Notes: generated by a model from the letters alone, not told the origin. Shown: positions 1-14,609, counted from the stretch's first letter. The stretch is 64,000 nt of DNA from Trichoplax sp. H2 (GCA_003344405.1 NOWV01000004.1:310001-374000); one strand, 5' to 3'. A program made the numbers and translations.

Positions 1-800
1 TTTTCTGCGACGTAGAGTATCGGTATACAGTACTGTACAGTAGTACCGCAATGAATGAGTTCATCGCAATTTGAAGAAATCTTGCGCAAGATGTACAGTA
101 CAGTACAGTACCCGTACTGTAGCAAAGTTGCAGTGTACTGTACAGTGTGAACCAGTTCGAATCAGAGTACTTTAAGGTACCCTAAAATCACGAGTGTGAA
201 TCAAAATGTAATAAGAATTATGCGAATATAAAGCTGAATAACTTGGCTTTTTAATTTAATTGATTAAAATGAGGTTACTTGAGCAACTTTTACGTATTAT
301 TGTATTAAATTCCGAATTTTCTACAGTACTAAGTACAAAACATGGAAATCTAACCATCGCTCGTCCCAGGGTACAGTACAGTACAGTACTGTCATACAGT
401 ATAGTGTACTGTATGTGTACGCATGATCAGAGAGTTGACTGTTGTATGATCCCAAAAATGAACTGTGACCGCACCTCATGGTTTGGTTATGGGTTTTGCT
501 GGTACAGTACTTACTGTACAGTGTACAGTCCTCGGCCACCGTATTCATAGTCACTGTACAGTACTGTACTGTACAGTACAGTATACTGTAGTACTGGACA
601 GTACTGTACTGTACGGTATTGTGCTGCACAGTACAGTACTGTACAGTACTAGTGCACTGTACGGTACTGTACTGTACACTCAAAAATTGTCAAATTTTTT
701 CTGACGTCTTCTACAAGCTCTTTTGCATCAGATGCAGTTGGAATGACTGTACAGTACGTACTGTACACTGTAAGATGGACAGGATACTATACGGTACACA
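1..800. repeat. GTACW pentanucleotide satellite cluster
   Basis: The segment is dominated by runs built from the 5-bp units GTACA and GTACT in mixed order, densest at about 85-140, 360-420 and 500-790. Because GTAC is its own reverse complement, both strands read alike. Short open frames rich in Y, T, V, C and S here are translations of the repeat and not genes. The cluster lies upstream of the SLC25A3 gene. Confidence 0.9.
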
Positions 801-924
801 GTCGCGGACCCATACGAATACTGTCAGAACGAGAGTTCTCTTCCTATTAACAAGTCCTTTTTTAGCGTATGCCTTTTTACCGGTCAAATTCTGAAGGCCT
901 CGCCGATACTATTTAAGGCAAGAC

Positions 925-990
925 TCATCAATCTTGCGGTGCACTTCGATTGTCCTCCTACCTTGCAAGGAATTGTTGTATACTAATCGT
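925..990 (+). other. possible 5' UTR exon of SLC25A3
   Basis: A short non-repetitive stretch ends in a strong donor (CGTAAGT at about 988-994). It precedes the first coding exon of SLC25A3, which has only four bases between its acceptor (about 2153-2154) and the ATG. An upstream non-coding exon is therefore required, and this is the best candidate I see. Transcript data would decide. Confidence 0.3.
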
Positions 991-2158
991 AAGTATGATG
1001 TCGATATATGTGTGTATATGCTCTCAATATCGATGGTCTCTCTCTCCCTATACTCGCATTTATTGATACTTTGCCTATGTTAAACTATGAAAAGCCTACA
1101 AGTAGTTGAGTGATGCTTGACCCTTCTTTACGTAAATCTTGCCCTTATACCGGGTAAGTCGTCACCACTACCGACATCATGCAAATTGAGGAAGTGTTAC
1201 GTACAGTACTGTGTCTTGCCTCTTCAATGGCATACTTTTCTAATACTTCCGGCAGTCTCCCACTAGTACAGGTGTTTACCAACCTAAATGGAACGGATCG
1301 TAAAATCAAAAGTTAAGAAGTCAATCAAAATATCATAGTAGAAGCGTATATCCAGTTGTGTATCTGATCGATCATTTTTGCACACCACATGTCAGCATTT
1401 ACCTTGAATGTAGGCGTTTCATCATTTTGTAAAAACGTGCCCTAGCCCTAGTTCAAGACAGGACTTAACATCATCGCAGAATACAAATATTGTCTTGCAT
1501 GTCTTACAACCATAGACTACGATGTCTTTATCGTATTAAGAGTATTACGTATTATAAAATAGTTTCTATGCCCTAGACCTAAGAGATGTTCCTTTCTGTT
1601 ATACAGTACAGGACATAAAAATGATGAGCTAGACAGTCGACTCTTCAAACTTTCAGGGTGCTTTTACTGACACAGTCTAGTACAGCGTACAATAATAAAT
1701 AAATCAATATATTTTTAATCCTACTTTTTTTCCTAGCTTTTGAACCTATCAGCATTCAAGGTTAATTCCAAAACTAAAAAAAATACGTTACTATGAAGTT
1801 CATTTTTCCATCTGACCCCTTACCTCGTAACGAAATTGAACTCCGGCTGCAGCTAGTGCTTAATATTGTACTAGACGTAGAAGAGCGTATTGATAGATAT
1901 CGTACATTTAGGATCTGCATGCAACAAAAGATATCATATATCAGCAATCTAATCACTTTTGACAACTATGTTGTATTCCGCTACATGGGCTGTCTTGTAC
2001 TGTACTTCGGTAGACAATTGCTAAGCTACTGCCCATAAGTCTAAATTAAGATGGCGAAAGCATCAGTTTCTTGCCTGATAAAAGAAAATGCAAGTTTTCC
2101 CAAACATATCATTGACTGATTATCTAATTAATGTCTTTTCTTTTTTTTTCTTAGAGCT

Positions 2159-3882
2159 ATGTTAACTAAGAAATATTTGGAAACTTCCCAAAAAAATCTT
2201 TTCTGCAGTCCTTTTGCTGAAAGGAACACAGCATGCCCGAAAACAAACAGGATTCTACATGCTGCATCAGCTGCACCGATAGGTAATCCCTTGTAAATTT
2301 TCAATATTTCCATTTTCTCATACCAATAACTCTAGCATGGACAGTCTTTTAGCTTTTTAATTAATCTACTACTTGTATTTGTAATAGCTGAACAAAACAG
2401 CTGTGAGTTTGGCTCCATGAAATACTATGCCTTTTGTGGTTTAGGTGGTATTTTAAGCTGTGGTATAACACATACGGCTGTTGTACCGCTTGATTTGGTT
2501 AAATGTCGAATGCAGGTAACGAGATCAAAATTTTCTTAACCGTATAATATAGAAATATTACAGTATATTCCTGTAATCATCAGTAATGTTGCCCTTTCAG
2601 GTGGATCCAGCAAAGTATAAGAATATCATAAATGGTTTTAAAGTAACCTTAGCTGAAGATGGAGTTCGAGGATTAGGCAAAGGTTGGGCTCCAACCTTCA
2701 TTGGCTATTCTATGCAAGGTCTTTTCAAATTTGGTTTCTATGAAGTTTTCAAAACTTTATATAGTGAACTTTTAGGAGAGGTATTTAAAAAATTTATCCA
2801 TCATCATTATTACCACTGTATATTTTCCAACTAATAAAATCATCAGTTTAGAGAGATCATTTCAACTTCTATATTATGCAATTGTTTTACGTAAAGGAAA
2901 AAACATACTTGTATAGAACATCGCTATACCTGGCAGCTTCGGCCAGTGCCGAATTTTTTGCTGACATCGCCTTGTGTCCAATGGAAGCTGTTAAAGTACG
3001 TATTCAAACCCAACCTGGCTGGGCAACTACACTACGCCAAGGCTTACCTAAAATAATGAACGAGGAAGGTTTGCGAGGGTAAGAATTTATTTGATACTTG
3101 TGTTAGTTTAAACTGACGATTTGATATTAACACAGTATTAACCGAAATTGGTAGACTTTACAAAGGTCTTCCTCCACTTTGGATGAGGCAAATACCTTAC
3201 ACTATGATGAAGTTCGCTGCTTTTGAACGCACAGTAGAATTTTTATACAAACACGTTGTACCTAAGCCCAGGTAAAAATTTTTAACAAACGTAACAACCT
3301 TTTTACTTCAAACATCGCGTGACTTGCTACTAATAATTTAATACACACATAGGAACCAGTGTTCGAAACCTGAACAATTGGTAATTACTTTTGCTGCTGG
3401 TTACATTGGTCAGTGATTACGCATTTTTTTACTATACCGAATTAACTCTGTACCTCTTAATTCTTATTAATCCTTACCCTATTATTTCTCAATGTAGCTG
3501 GAGTTTTCTGCGCAATTGTTTCCCATCCTGCCGACTCTGTAGTTTCAAAATTGAATAATGATAAAGGAAGTACTGCAGTACAAGCTGCTAAGTCTTTAGG
3601 ATGGAATGGTAACTGGATTACTTATATCATCTATAATAACTTATCAAAATTCATTTTTTAAGCGAATATGCAAATGTTCTAACGATGACTGCTCCTTTGC
3701 TTAATACATCCGTAGGCTTATGGAAGGGATTATTTGCTCGTATTATCATGATTGGTACCTTAACAGGACTGCAGTGGTTTATCTATGATACTGTAAAGGT
3801 TATTTTCCGTTTACCACGCCCACCACCGCCCGAAATGCCCGAAAGCCTGAAACGTAAATTAGAGGCCAATGAAAGTCATTAG
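2159..3882 (+). CDS. SLC25A3: mitochondrial phosphate carrier (SLC25A3)
   Basis: Inner-membrane carrier that imports inorganic phosphate with H+ into the matrix for ATP synthesis. Eight coding exons join in phase: 2159-2282, 2388-2515, 2601-2780, 2897-3078, 3155-3271, 3353-3408, 3498-3608 and 3716-3882, giving about 354 aa, the usual length. Three carrier repeats are seen. Repeat 1 has [10 protein letters not shown], repeat 2 has the [12 protein letters not shown] signature, and repeat 3 has [10 protein letters not shown]. The stretch [20 protein letters not shown] and the tail [17 protein letters not shown] are near-identical to animal SLC25A3. The N-terminal 45 or so residues diverge and fit a transit peptide. 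The start is the first ATG after an acceptor, so upstream exons are UTR. All introns are short (62-117 nt). A poly(A) signal AATAAA lies at 4108-4113. Confidence 0.97.
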
Positions 3883-5961
3883 TATTCATTTAATTAACAA
3901 TTCGTTTACACCTGCGTTCCTCAAGCATAATCCTGAATCGGAAAAACGTTGATGTCGCATCTTGCAACATTCTGATATTAGTACACGCTAGAAATATTTA
4001 GTAATACGCATTTCAGCCTTGTTTTTAAGGATTGTCAATTCAAGAAGATCGTAGACTAGTTGATTAGTTGCTGGATTGCAAGTAAAGCCTTGCAAGAATT
4101 TGTAGTAAATAAAATGAGATCTGCTACTAAATTCGTGTGTATTCTTGAATTATAATTATTAGAACGCTACCTAGATTCTTAAGAAACCCTTCTATACGAA
4201 ATGACAAAATTAAGTCTAAGATTATTGATGCAGTGTTAGTAATTTTAAAATCATTAAAAATTTCAATTAGAAGTGTACCAAACATTAGCGATTGAGATAC
4301 TCTATGTAAAATAGAATCTTATACCTACTAGCCACATAATAAAATACAAACCATATCGTACATTAATAAACAGAATTGAGTTTTAGATGAACCTTCGTCA
4401 CTATATTACGGTATTAATTATTATAGTAAATGAAAGTATACTCAGCCTTAGATCTCTGGATAAAAAAGCGATCTAGCACAAAATCATATTTCTGAAACTA
4501 TGGAATTCTTAACTAACCAATGATATAATATGTCGCTTTCGCGGACATTATTCTGTAATACAGTGTAATATTCTGCAGTTCTTAAAGTATGGATAACGAG
4601 CCGGTATAACTTATTCTTTGATTGCAATCGAAATTTTGAAATACAGTATGTTAATATAAGTACTTGTTACACCTTACGACACAGCATACTGCTATAGAAA
4701 CTTAATGGTATGATTGGGCTAGTGTGATCTGCTTCCAAAAGCAATCGCAGAATCATGTAACGAGCACTCTATATCCAAATTTAAAATGATTAAGTCTTAT
4801 TTCAAAAATACAAGGCCGTAATTCTGCATTGCAATCATGACTCCTCACGTCTTAGTCTCTTAAAAAATATCTAGCTTATGGCATACGATCTTAGTACTCT
4901 ATTCTTTTTTTCTATCGATTCGCATGAGATTTTTATGTATCGCTTTTCCGCCAATAATGATATATAATAACTATCATATTGCATATGAGACATTTTAAAT
5001 TGGTGTCAGTGCAGCGTACAGTATAGAGTCTCCCAAACGGGTCAATTTACACGCTTTATTATACCCATATCATGCAGAATTGCACATGCACTCTACAAAT
5101 TTACGCTTTATTGTATACTCGTATTTTGATAATATCTTATGGTTAGGGCTTAATTCCAATTTCCGAACCGAACCGAAATCGATTTGAATTGAAACGAGAT
5201 CGTGAACATGAATAGATTTTTATGTAAGAAAGGGGCATACTGTGTTAAATTCCAGACACTGTTATGGAAAGCACAGCTTAAGTATTATAAAACGTAAGAT
5301 ACCGAATGTATTCGTATGTACAAGCTACAACTACAGTAGGTATAAACATGGACTACTAGAAGCAATAGAAGCACTTGTGGTACTAGTCCATGATTTACCT
5401 TAAAATATGGAAGGTATCCAACGAAAGGGTGGGGTTCTAAAAGCATTACCATGGAGACCTGTGTATAACTTTTTAACTTTTTTTGTATACTTACCATACC
5501 ATAGAACACAGTACTTTTTTAAAGTTTACTAGCCAATCAAGCACACCTACCTGTTCATCGCTAATAATTATAATACTTAATTAATATATTGTCTTACAAG
5601 TGTAATACGAATATACGAATTCTTGTATCCTCGCTATATCTGAATGAGTAAAGATAAATACTGTATTTCAAAGTAATTAGACGCAACAGGTGTTAAAAAC
5701 CTGATCAAGTTCATCTGTTGATGCTATTCCCAGTAATTAAGTTCAGTATCAGTTGTATCAAATTGGACTACAGAGTTGGTGTGATAAAGCTGAAATTTTT
5801 TTAACTCATCTTCCAAAAACAAACACAACGATACTAGCGATAACTGGCCTACTCAAGATAATTGACCCCCTACCTGTGACGAAAACACTCACTATGATTA
5901 AAGAAAATCACTTTTAGAGCAGAGCTAAAATCATGAATAGTCCGAAATAAAAGCTTTTAAT
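3883..5961. other. intergenic, no gene seen
   Basis: AT-rich sequence holding the SLC25A3 3' UTR (AATAAA at 4108-4113) and the upstream flank of the WD40 gene. No exon-like segment with good splice sites and conserved protein was found. Unlike most other 5' flanks here, it has no dense GTACW cluster. Confidence 0.6.
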
Positions 5962-8900
5962 ATGAATAACGGTAATAGTAGTAAAGATACATTTCCATAT
6001 CGATCAGTTTCTTATGGCATCCAATGGAAAGGAGTCTATGAACATGCATACAAGAACTGCGATATCGTGGGAGGTCCGTATTTCGTAAGATATCATGTAA
6101 ATTAACAATAATTAAATCAGCAGCTTAAGTGGACTTCAAACAGTACAATACGTATCCGGTACTTGTAAATTAACGTTACAACCAATTAAAAGAAGATTTC
6201 TAGATAATTATAAACGAAGGACAAAGAATAGATATTATCTGCTAGAATTCTCAAAGCTCATAATCTGAATAATTACTGGGTAAAAACTAATCTAAGAATA
6301 CTTAATCTTTTGCTTAGTAACCTACAATGAAAAAACTAGACAGGTTGCAATGTTAGATTCGCGTGGAATTACCTGCTGGAATAACGAAAGCGTTACCAAT
6401 CCTAGTAACGACTAATCCAAGAATTATTGTACTCTCATCACATGAACTCATGCTAACAAATTCACTATTCTTCTTCATTTCCAGTTTCCAGACCTTTAAC
6501 ATTTGCGGCTTATCAATTTAACGTACTTCATCATATTATTTATGCTAAGAACTTTGATGTGTATTTCGCAGTTGCCAAGGATCATACTATTAGAGTAAGT
6601 GATCCCCTTCGGCGTAAAAATCAATTACATTATATATTATCGATACAGATTTCACAAATATGCTGATGTTAGTTAGTATCCGACTAAAAATGTACTGTTA
6701 TATAGGTACTGAACAAGGACTTCATTGAGGTATTTCAAACTGCCTCCGAGTTGAGGGCCGTATTGTTTTTACTCTTTAATCCGAGAACAAATGATCTTAT
6801 TACTGGCGGTGCAGGAGGCATGAGAGTAAGCATATGAATTTTTAAGAATAAATGTCCAAGATTCTTATGCTTAAAACTGACTGTTAGGATATGGAATTGT
6901 ATTATAATTTAGATTTATGAGTATAAGCAACGGAAAAAGAAACCATTTGAACAAAGAGAGTCGATTCTGATGTCAGATTATAAGCTAAACGTAAAGTAGG
7001 AGAGAAATTGGAATAATGGTCTTCATAAACTTTAGTGAATCTATTAACTGATCCTTTGGTTAATTAAATTTGTAGACAATTCTACCCCGATGTCGGCGGA
7101 AGTTGGGTGAAGAAAATGCAGCTTAATCATAAAATGCAGGTAATATTTCTGATATAATTAATTTTAAAATTCTTAATAAGACTAAAGGGTGAAACAATTT
7201 TGCGTGAAAAACTGATTTAAAGTTGATCCGAAATCTAACTCTAGCACGTGTACTGCATGTCTGATACGGATGTCTTTGTATACGACTGCGTCGATGGCCA
7301 CAAAATTTTTAAAATCACGAGGTACAAATAGAGAAATAGAACAACTTCTAATACTTCTTAATATCCATGAAATTCATATTAGCATGTATAAATATTTTTA
7401 GTGCTCACAAGGCTATGATAACAGGATGTGTACATTCCTTAGTATCAAGACTAGTTGTAACCTGTTCTAAGGATACATACGGTATGTTCCCCTTGCAACT
7501 GTATAATTAATTATCGGTTAACCATACAGTACTATGTATTCAGATAGAAATAAAACACCTTAATCATGTAGGAATCATTTAGTTTTTATATAATGAAATC
7601 CTAATTAACTTCTTACATCAGTGAAGGTATGGACTGATAATGGAAATCATTTAGCAACAATGAAAGGGCACTCTAAGGTACGTAAGATGCCGCCGTTATT
7701 TTTAATTTTTTTTTAAACAGTTTGGAGTAAAATTAAAAATACTGGGAAGTACAGTTAATTTTATGTAACGTCACTTAAATAATTGTTCTAAATTTTAATA
7801 ATTCCTACTTACATGCAGTAAGAAAAGCAACGATATTTCTTTCGAAATACAATACATAAGTAACGCTCTCAAATGATAAGTTGACCTAATCATATATTAA
7901 TAAAATTTATAGGCAATTACTAATATGATTCAGCATCCAAATAGTGAGATGCTAGTGCTAACTTCTTCCTCTGACGGCACAATAAAAATTTGGTCTTTAC
8001 ATATCATGGCGCAGATCTATTCGTGAGTCACCGTAAAGATATAAAACCTAATTTTCATATCAGTCATAGATGTTAGTGTAAGTATCGGAACGTAACAATT
8101 ATTTTTAAATTACTAGGATATCAATTATGCCGTCCGGTATACCATGGATAGGCATAGCACATAACAACAATATTTATGTTGCTTCTAATCGGCAATGTGA
8201 AATGTGGTCATTAAACCATCTCGTCGATTTTTGGGCTAATACTTACTCTCCTGTGATTTCAATTTCTCTAGCATCGTTCACAAAAAAATTTACTCATGTT
8301 ATCGCACTTAGTGATGATAATAGGTTAGTCTTTTATAATAATATAACCAATGTTGTAAACTTTGTAAAGAGTCAGTGTTATTTACTGTATTAAACGAAAT
8401 TGTGTGGGTTATAATGCACTCGAGATGAGATTATATTGTCGGTTTGCTGGTTTATAACTCTACTTAAATTTCACCTATAAGATTATTATATCGTTTATAA
8501 TATTTTTCAGCATTAGAATACTTTCCGTGAAAAAAAAGAAAAGAATAACCACAATCTTACCTCCACCAACACTTTCGGCATTAAGTCGCGTTATCGACAT
8601 GGCATACAGTCGCTACCATAGTTTATTCTACGTTCTACTCAATCCTACAGAGATATGGATCTATACAACTCGGTAATGTAATATTTAACAATCACCTGAA
8701 ATCATGTCCAATTTTGCTTGACATAATTTATTATCGTATCATTGAAGCTCGATCCTAATATAAGTTTCATTTATGTTTTTAATTTAAAAATTTTTTTGTA
8801 CGTTAAATTGGTAGGACCGACCCTGCATGTCGAATCACGGTATGGAATAAAGAAATTATCGAAAGTATTTTATATGATCGTAGTATCAGTAAAGGTAGAC

Positions 8901-11900
8901 AAGAAAAGCAGGAAGTGACAAGTCTGGCAATTGTGAATAGTTTCATTGAAATTAATAGTACTACTTACGATTCCGAGAATATTGATCATTCGCTTAGAAT
9001 AGACAGTAACGATTCTGAAGGGAGACCAAATGCTACAAATTTGCCCTCATTTTTAGCTATTGGAACAAAAGTTAGTGAAGTAATTGCATATAGGAATTTT
9101 TAACAGATTAATTAGTGATGCATATGAAGATTACATTGTGATTAATGCAATTTTAGTGTTTACTCTTAATAATATAATCGAAGACACTGCTCAATCAAAT
9201 TGTGAGACTAAAGTACATCTACTACTTTATTATAGAATGGAAGGATAGTATTTATTCATCCCGCTCACAAGGAACGAATTTATAAACGTCTTACTTCCAG
9301 AGATCCGGTAAAGTATTATTTTTGTGGTAATACTCAGATATCACCCTTGATATATGCCCTAAATACCTAACGTTCAGCTAGTTACGTAATAGAGAACACT
9401 ATTGCTTCACTAGGTGTCACAGATAAATCATGATGTAGAAGAGAAGAAACTAATCATTCTATCAATCCGGCGTGACCATAAGATCATTCAGTTTTTTTCA
9501 TTGCCTAATCTCGAACTCAAGCATGAAGTACATTGCGCGATCACTCTGTCAAAATATTGCCTTATGGTAATTTATTTAGTTATTTATTATTATTTATGTT
9601 ACTATATCTGTCGAAATTTTATATAAACTTAAATTATTTGGTAAAATGCCTGAGTTTTGTATAATTTTATACGTTTTAGTCTCCAGTTTTACTATGCGGT
9701 CATTCAGATGGAAAGTTAAGAAAATGCCATTTACATAGCGGTAGATTTTATCTAGCTTTATTATTCTTTTCATAATGTAAATTTATCGCATTTGCCAATC
9801 ATCTGCTTTAAGTACGAGATAGATTCGGATTGTAGTTTTAAAAATTTATAATTTATTTACTGTTCAGATCTGCTGTTATAATGATACTAATAAACGATGA
9901 TTAGTGCATGTAGCACATAAAATATAAGTAAAAGCGATAATAGCAATTAATTAATACCTAATAGTAATCGTGATAATATTGCATGATTCACATGTGTAGT
10001 AAAATTCTTCGAACTTTTGTAATAGCCAATATTTCCAAGAATGAAATGGTAGAAGTTGCTCCGTCTCATTTTAATTCGGTCTTGTGTATTGATAAATGCA
10101 TAAGTCGGAAGGTTTTTTTAACCTCTTGGTGAGCAACGTATAATACATACGCGTGTATATCAATACGAAGCATCTAATAGTGACGAGTAAATTTACCTGG
10201 CTTAATGTTACTAACAATCTAATATCTTCGCGTTTATTGCAATTTCTGTTATAGCAAAGATGGTATTATCAAAGTTTGGGATATAAATGCCTGTCTTATT
10301 AGCGAAATCACCTTAGATCATACTTTATTGTCGGTAAACTTCTTACCAAACCAAGGAGATATGCTATTAGGATTTAAAGGACATTTATTTTTAATACCTG
10401 CAACTAAAAGTAAGAGGGCAAGGATAACGTAAATTTTAAATGACTTTATTAAAAATTTATAGCTGATTTAAAATTTCTACAAGGAATACTATGAATCATT
10501 AGTTATTATGTCTGAAGTCAAAATTATCAAGTCTTCTGTTGCATAAATTTTTAAATATGTAAGATAGTGCTCTTATAAGAACATCTAATATTTGCCCGAT
10601 CTGAACTTAGTTTTTCAGCGTGAAATTGAAGATGCTAATCAATCTGATCATTATTCAGGTCTGTCATATGAAATTCTTTTAATTCCCACGCAGTTTATCT
10701 TGATAACTGGTTAAAACTTTTATAATGCTAACTGCTAATGAAAATGAAGTCGATTAATCGTAATTTTTTATTGATACGCAACTAACCTTATAGATTCAGA
10801 AGTGGCAGTGACAGATAACTTTATTGACAGCGTTAACACCTCAGAACAAGTGACAATGGAGGATTACTTGGTACATTAGTCATTCCACTATACTATGCGG
10901 TTCTTCAATTATAATTATTGGAAGAAAAACTTTAACATAGAATACTATTAACTGCACTACATTAGCACGTTTACAATGTTATATAACGTTACAGTATTAC
11001 ATTGTTCTTTTATAATGATTAGATGCCCTACAAGCTATCCTTAGAAAATTCATGGTTTATCGAAAAGGATGATCAAACAGAAGGAAAGCGAGCACTTAAA
11101 AAAATATCTGAAATTCCCGTAAGATTCTGTGCCATATAACATATTGTACATGTTATTTACACTTTAAAACTGTAATTGTTGTAAAGAGATCTTAAGATTC
11201 CATCAAGATGTAAAATACTGATATGTATCGCAAGTTATGGAACTATTAATGATACTAATGTAGATAAATTCTGCCTAACACAAAATTCACCTACTAAATA
11301 TTATAGAAAAAGGTAGTTTCTGCGGAATCTGAAACCGATTATCGGGTTCCTATCGAAGTATATGAATCTTCGATGGAAGAAGAATCTGATATTTCAATCA
11401 ACTTTGAAGAGATATCTCTCGGGAAGTCCCCAATGAGCACTCCCTTTTCTTCAGAAGCTAGTGGAAGTGAAGAACTTACCGATATGAAGGTGCAAAAAAG
11501 TATTAGATATGAAGTGTACATGTAACTGACTCGGAACCTTGTTTATTAATTATATTTAGCAGTGCGTGCATATGTACAATATTGATTATGGCGACAAAGT
11601 TTAGATTTTTCTATAATTATTAGTTATGCATCTTCATTTGTTAATTGTTAGTTATGAGATCTTATATTGTTATAACATTATAAGTTAATTAAATCCTGCT
11701 TAAATTATTCCTTAAAATCCTTATTTAAATATTCATTATAGAAAAGCGATAATTTTCCTCAATGGGATGGTACAACGGAACTGAGTTAGTTGAATAACTA
11801 GGCTGCAGATTAGATATTAGCTTCAGTCAGTTTAAGATCTGATCTCCTTCTGATTTAAATAATATTGTTGCATTAGATTTCAATGATTATAACAAAATCA

Positions 11901-14609
11901 AAAGGTTACATTTGAACAGTATTTAAATTATTCATTATAGACAAATCACCAGATGTTATCCAACTGGAATACTTATTAGCATCGTCGCAAAATAAGAAAA
12001 ATACTAAGGTACTGTTCCGAAGGAATTGCTCCTCTTCAGGTAGTCTTACACATAATTATAATAGTACGAGTTAACGAAAGCTATCAAAAGGTAATTGCGG
12101 CTAGGTCAGCTATTTTGTGCGATTAATTATTTTATTTCTACCCTATCGATTCTTACAGTCTGAATTTGTAATAACATTATCCAATATTATTATTATCGAT
12201 ATTGCAATTGGTACCCTTTGAGAATTTATACTTACGAGCTTACCGTTTGTTATATCGAATCCAGGTAGAAAATAGTCAAAGACCAACTAAAAAGAAAGTA
12301 GTTAGACGTAGCCGTAAAGATAGAATAAAGTCGTCAGAAACAACTAAGAATCGTGGAAAAGAAATTAAAAATTTAAAAGATGCCAAAAAAACTGATCGAC
12401 AAAATTTTAAAGTCACTGAAGCTGCTAAAGTTTTATCTGCTGTTGAAAGTAATCGCGAAGCAAAAAGTCAGTCAGGTATTTATTAATTTTAAAGTTTTTG
12501 GTTTGATTTTTAAAATAAAATGTGCTTATATTGTCTTTAAGCAGTAATTGCGATAGGTATGACAATTCTTCATTGAAATTTTAAAAGGCTATAGGCAAGA
12601 TGACAAGTATTACCGAAATAATAACGCACAAAGGTTTGACGTAAAAGATCATGCTAAAACTGATACAATCAATGAAAAAGAGTTCAACCCTGTCATAGAT
12701 GATGTCGTAAGTGATGAGTCGAGAGGTATTAGAGAAAACGACAGTGTATCAGGGTCTTATAAAACTACTACTAGCGGCGTTCAACGGAATTACAGACCTA
12801 GGAATATTTTACAGCGTAGTAATACGGCATTAGATAATATTAGAATTCAGGAAAAAACTAATGCCTTAAATGGAACCAATTCACCCTGTAGTTATACTGG
12901 AAAGAGCAATCGAGCAATCGTTAGAACTAGATCAGAATTAGTTTATAAATCGGTATCGCATGTTAATCGTAAAGAAAAATTGCGTAAACATCAAGAAATA
13001 AAAACTAATCAAAAAGAAAAAGAATTCTCTCCACCAGAAATTCATATTCAAACCGGGAAGGTTCAAAAGAATCATTTTGATGATAGCTATAGAATCGATC
13101 ATGGGCATTCTCCTCTCGCTGTAGATACTCCTCTTACAACTTCCTCTGAAAATCACTTTGATTTTATCATTGAAGATGAATGTGAATTGTTAGCTAGTAG
13201 TAATGATATTGAAATTCAAGATGTTCATCAAGACTACAATAAAAAAAGTAAGACAAATCAATTTTTATTTCTTAATAATGTTGGGATTATATTTGCAATT
13301 TTTTCGGGTTCTAACTGAGAATTTCACTGAATATCACAGTTGTCATCAATCAAGAATCCCAAAATGCTTCAGGCATTCACGCACCTGTTTCCTTAACTCA
13401 GATGAATAGATCGAAAATAAAAAATAGAAGGGTAATTAATATATTTTTTGATACAATGTCTTTAATGCATCAGTCAAATAAATTCAATTCCCTGTTGATA
13501 CGCTAGTTTATATTTTTGGTAACTTGAACTCAATTTTTATTTTTACAGTTGGATAAAGTCTCGTCTATTAACGATAATAAGAAAAGTCACGAAATTAGAG
13601 ATAAGTACGATTTATTTGTATCCTAAGCATGCTATGGATTATTTTATATTTGATTTCCTAAGTTAAATCTTCGGCTATTGAGTATTATCTAAATACATAT
13701 AATGAACAATAATCTCTATTAGGCAAAAGCCATCAACAGTGGACGTGAACCCGTTTAATTCTCAAGTCCCGATTCACTATCCACCCGATTGGTATATAAA
13801 ATACATTCAAAGGTGATGATATACTTTATACAATAAATTGATACTTTCAATTATTTTACTATTAAATTATATCCTTAAGAGCTCAACGAATACATAATAG
13901 TTACAGCCATCAACTTACTATCCAGACTTTACAGAGATGGTATACTAAAAGCATGTGCATGTTTATTAGTATTACAAATGTCTTTTTTAATACGATATGA
14001 CTACATTTATTAAATTAAAAGATGGACAATATACGAAATTTATCTAATTTCATTAGAAATCGTCTCTATTAATTTGTAAAGGTTTTTGCGAGTACCGGTA
14101 TGTTGACTAAAGTTGTGTACCGTGAAATATCTATAGGTCTTACTAGTAGCAACGATTATATAATATAAAAGGGAAATTGCAGGTCTTTACTCTAGGACTT
14201 TAAATACGAGTATTAAGGATCAAAGTATTTGGTGTAAAAGTACACCTTTTGCGTAAAAATAGACTTCTTTTATACTGAAGTTATCTACGGTGTAGTCCTA
14301 TGAATTTAACATAATCCGAGATACCATATGATGATACTGTAATAAAAAGAATAGAAAATGTAGTCTTTATCAATGATTATATTTTATGTCATTGTTTTTG
14401 TGGACAAGTATTGGACCACCGTCATTTTAATTTTGATATTCTATATAATTATGACGTATGAATATTGTTTTTCTTATTTTATAACGCTCAGATTGCGCCA
14501 GTTAAAGGAAGAAAGGAGAGATAAACATGTTAATGCTGCTAAGAAGCGTCTGGAATTAGAAACAGAGAGATTAAAACGTCAAAGGAATCTTATTTGGAAC
14601 AAACTATAA
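5962..14609 (+). CDS. large WD40-repeat protein with basic, disordered C-terminal half
   Basis: Probable scaffold protein. Exons I could join in phase include 5962-6070, 6485-6594, 6706-6825, 7245-7321, 7402-7481, 7622-7677, 7913-8022, 8117-8333, 8511-8672, 8815-9070, 9236-9307, 9414-9566, 9680-9740, 10255-10409, then 12588-13247, 13340-13431, 13549-13604, 13723-13812 and 14492-14609. Propeller blades are visible: AVAKDHTIRVLNKDF, VVTCSKDTYVKVWTDNG, LTSSSDGTIKIWS, GKDGIIKVWDINA. The second half is rich in S, K, N and E. It ends with a conserved-looking PPDWYIKYIQRLRQL segment and a charged helix that runs to NLIWNKL and a stop. The overall plan resembles the WDR87/WDR97 type of long WD40 proteins, but I cannot confirm orthology. 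Exons between 9741 and 10254 and between 10410 and 12587 are only partly resolved. Candidates there include about 11308-11489 (acidic) and about 12265-12475 (basic). Confidence 0.8.

Noticed and set aside
260-894. Overlapping open frames on both strands in the left-end repeat
   Set aside because: They are translations of the GTACW satellite (Y, T, V, C, S periodic) with no splice signals or known protein.
14373-14491. Hydrophobic reading frame before the last exon of the WD40 gene
   Set aside because: Splice phases place the acceptor at 14490-14491, so this part is intron.
5962-14609. TBC1D31 (WD40 plus TBC) identity
   Set aside because: The propeller start and the C-terminal half lack a TBC domain and do not match its landmarks.
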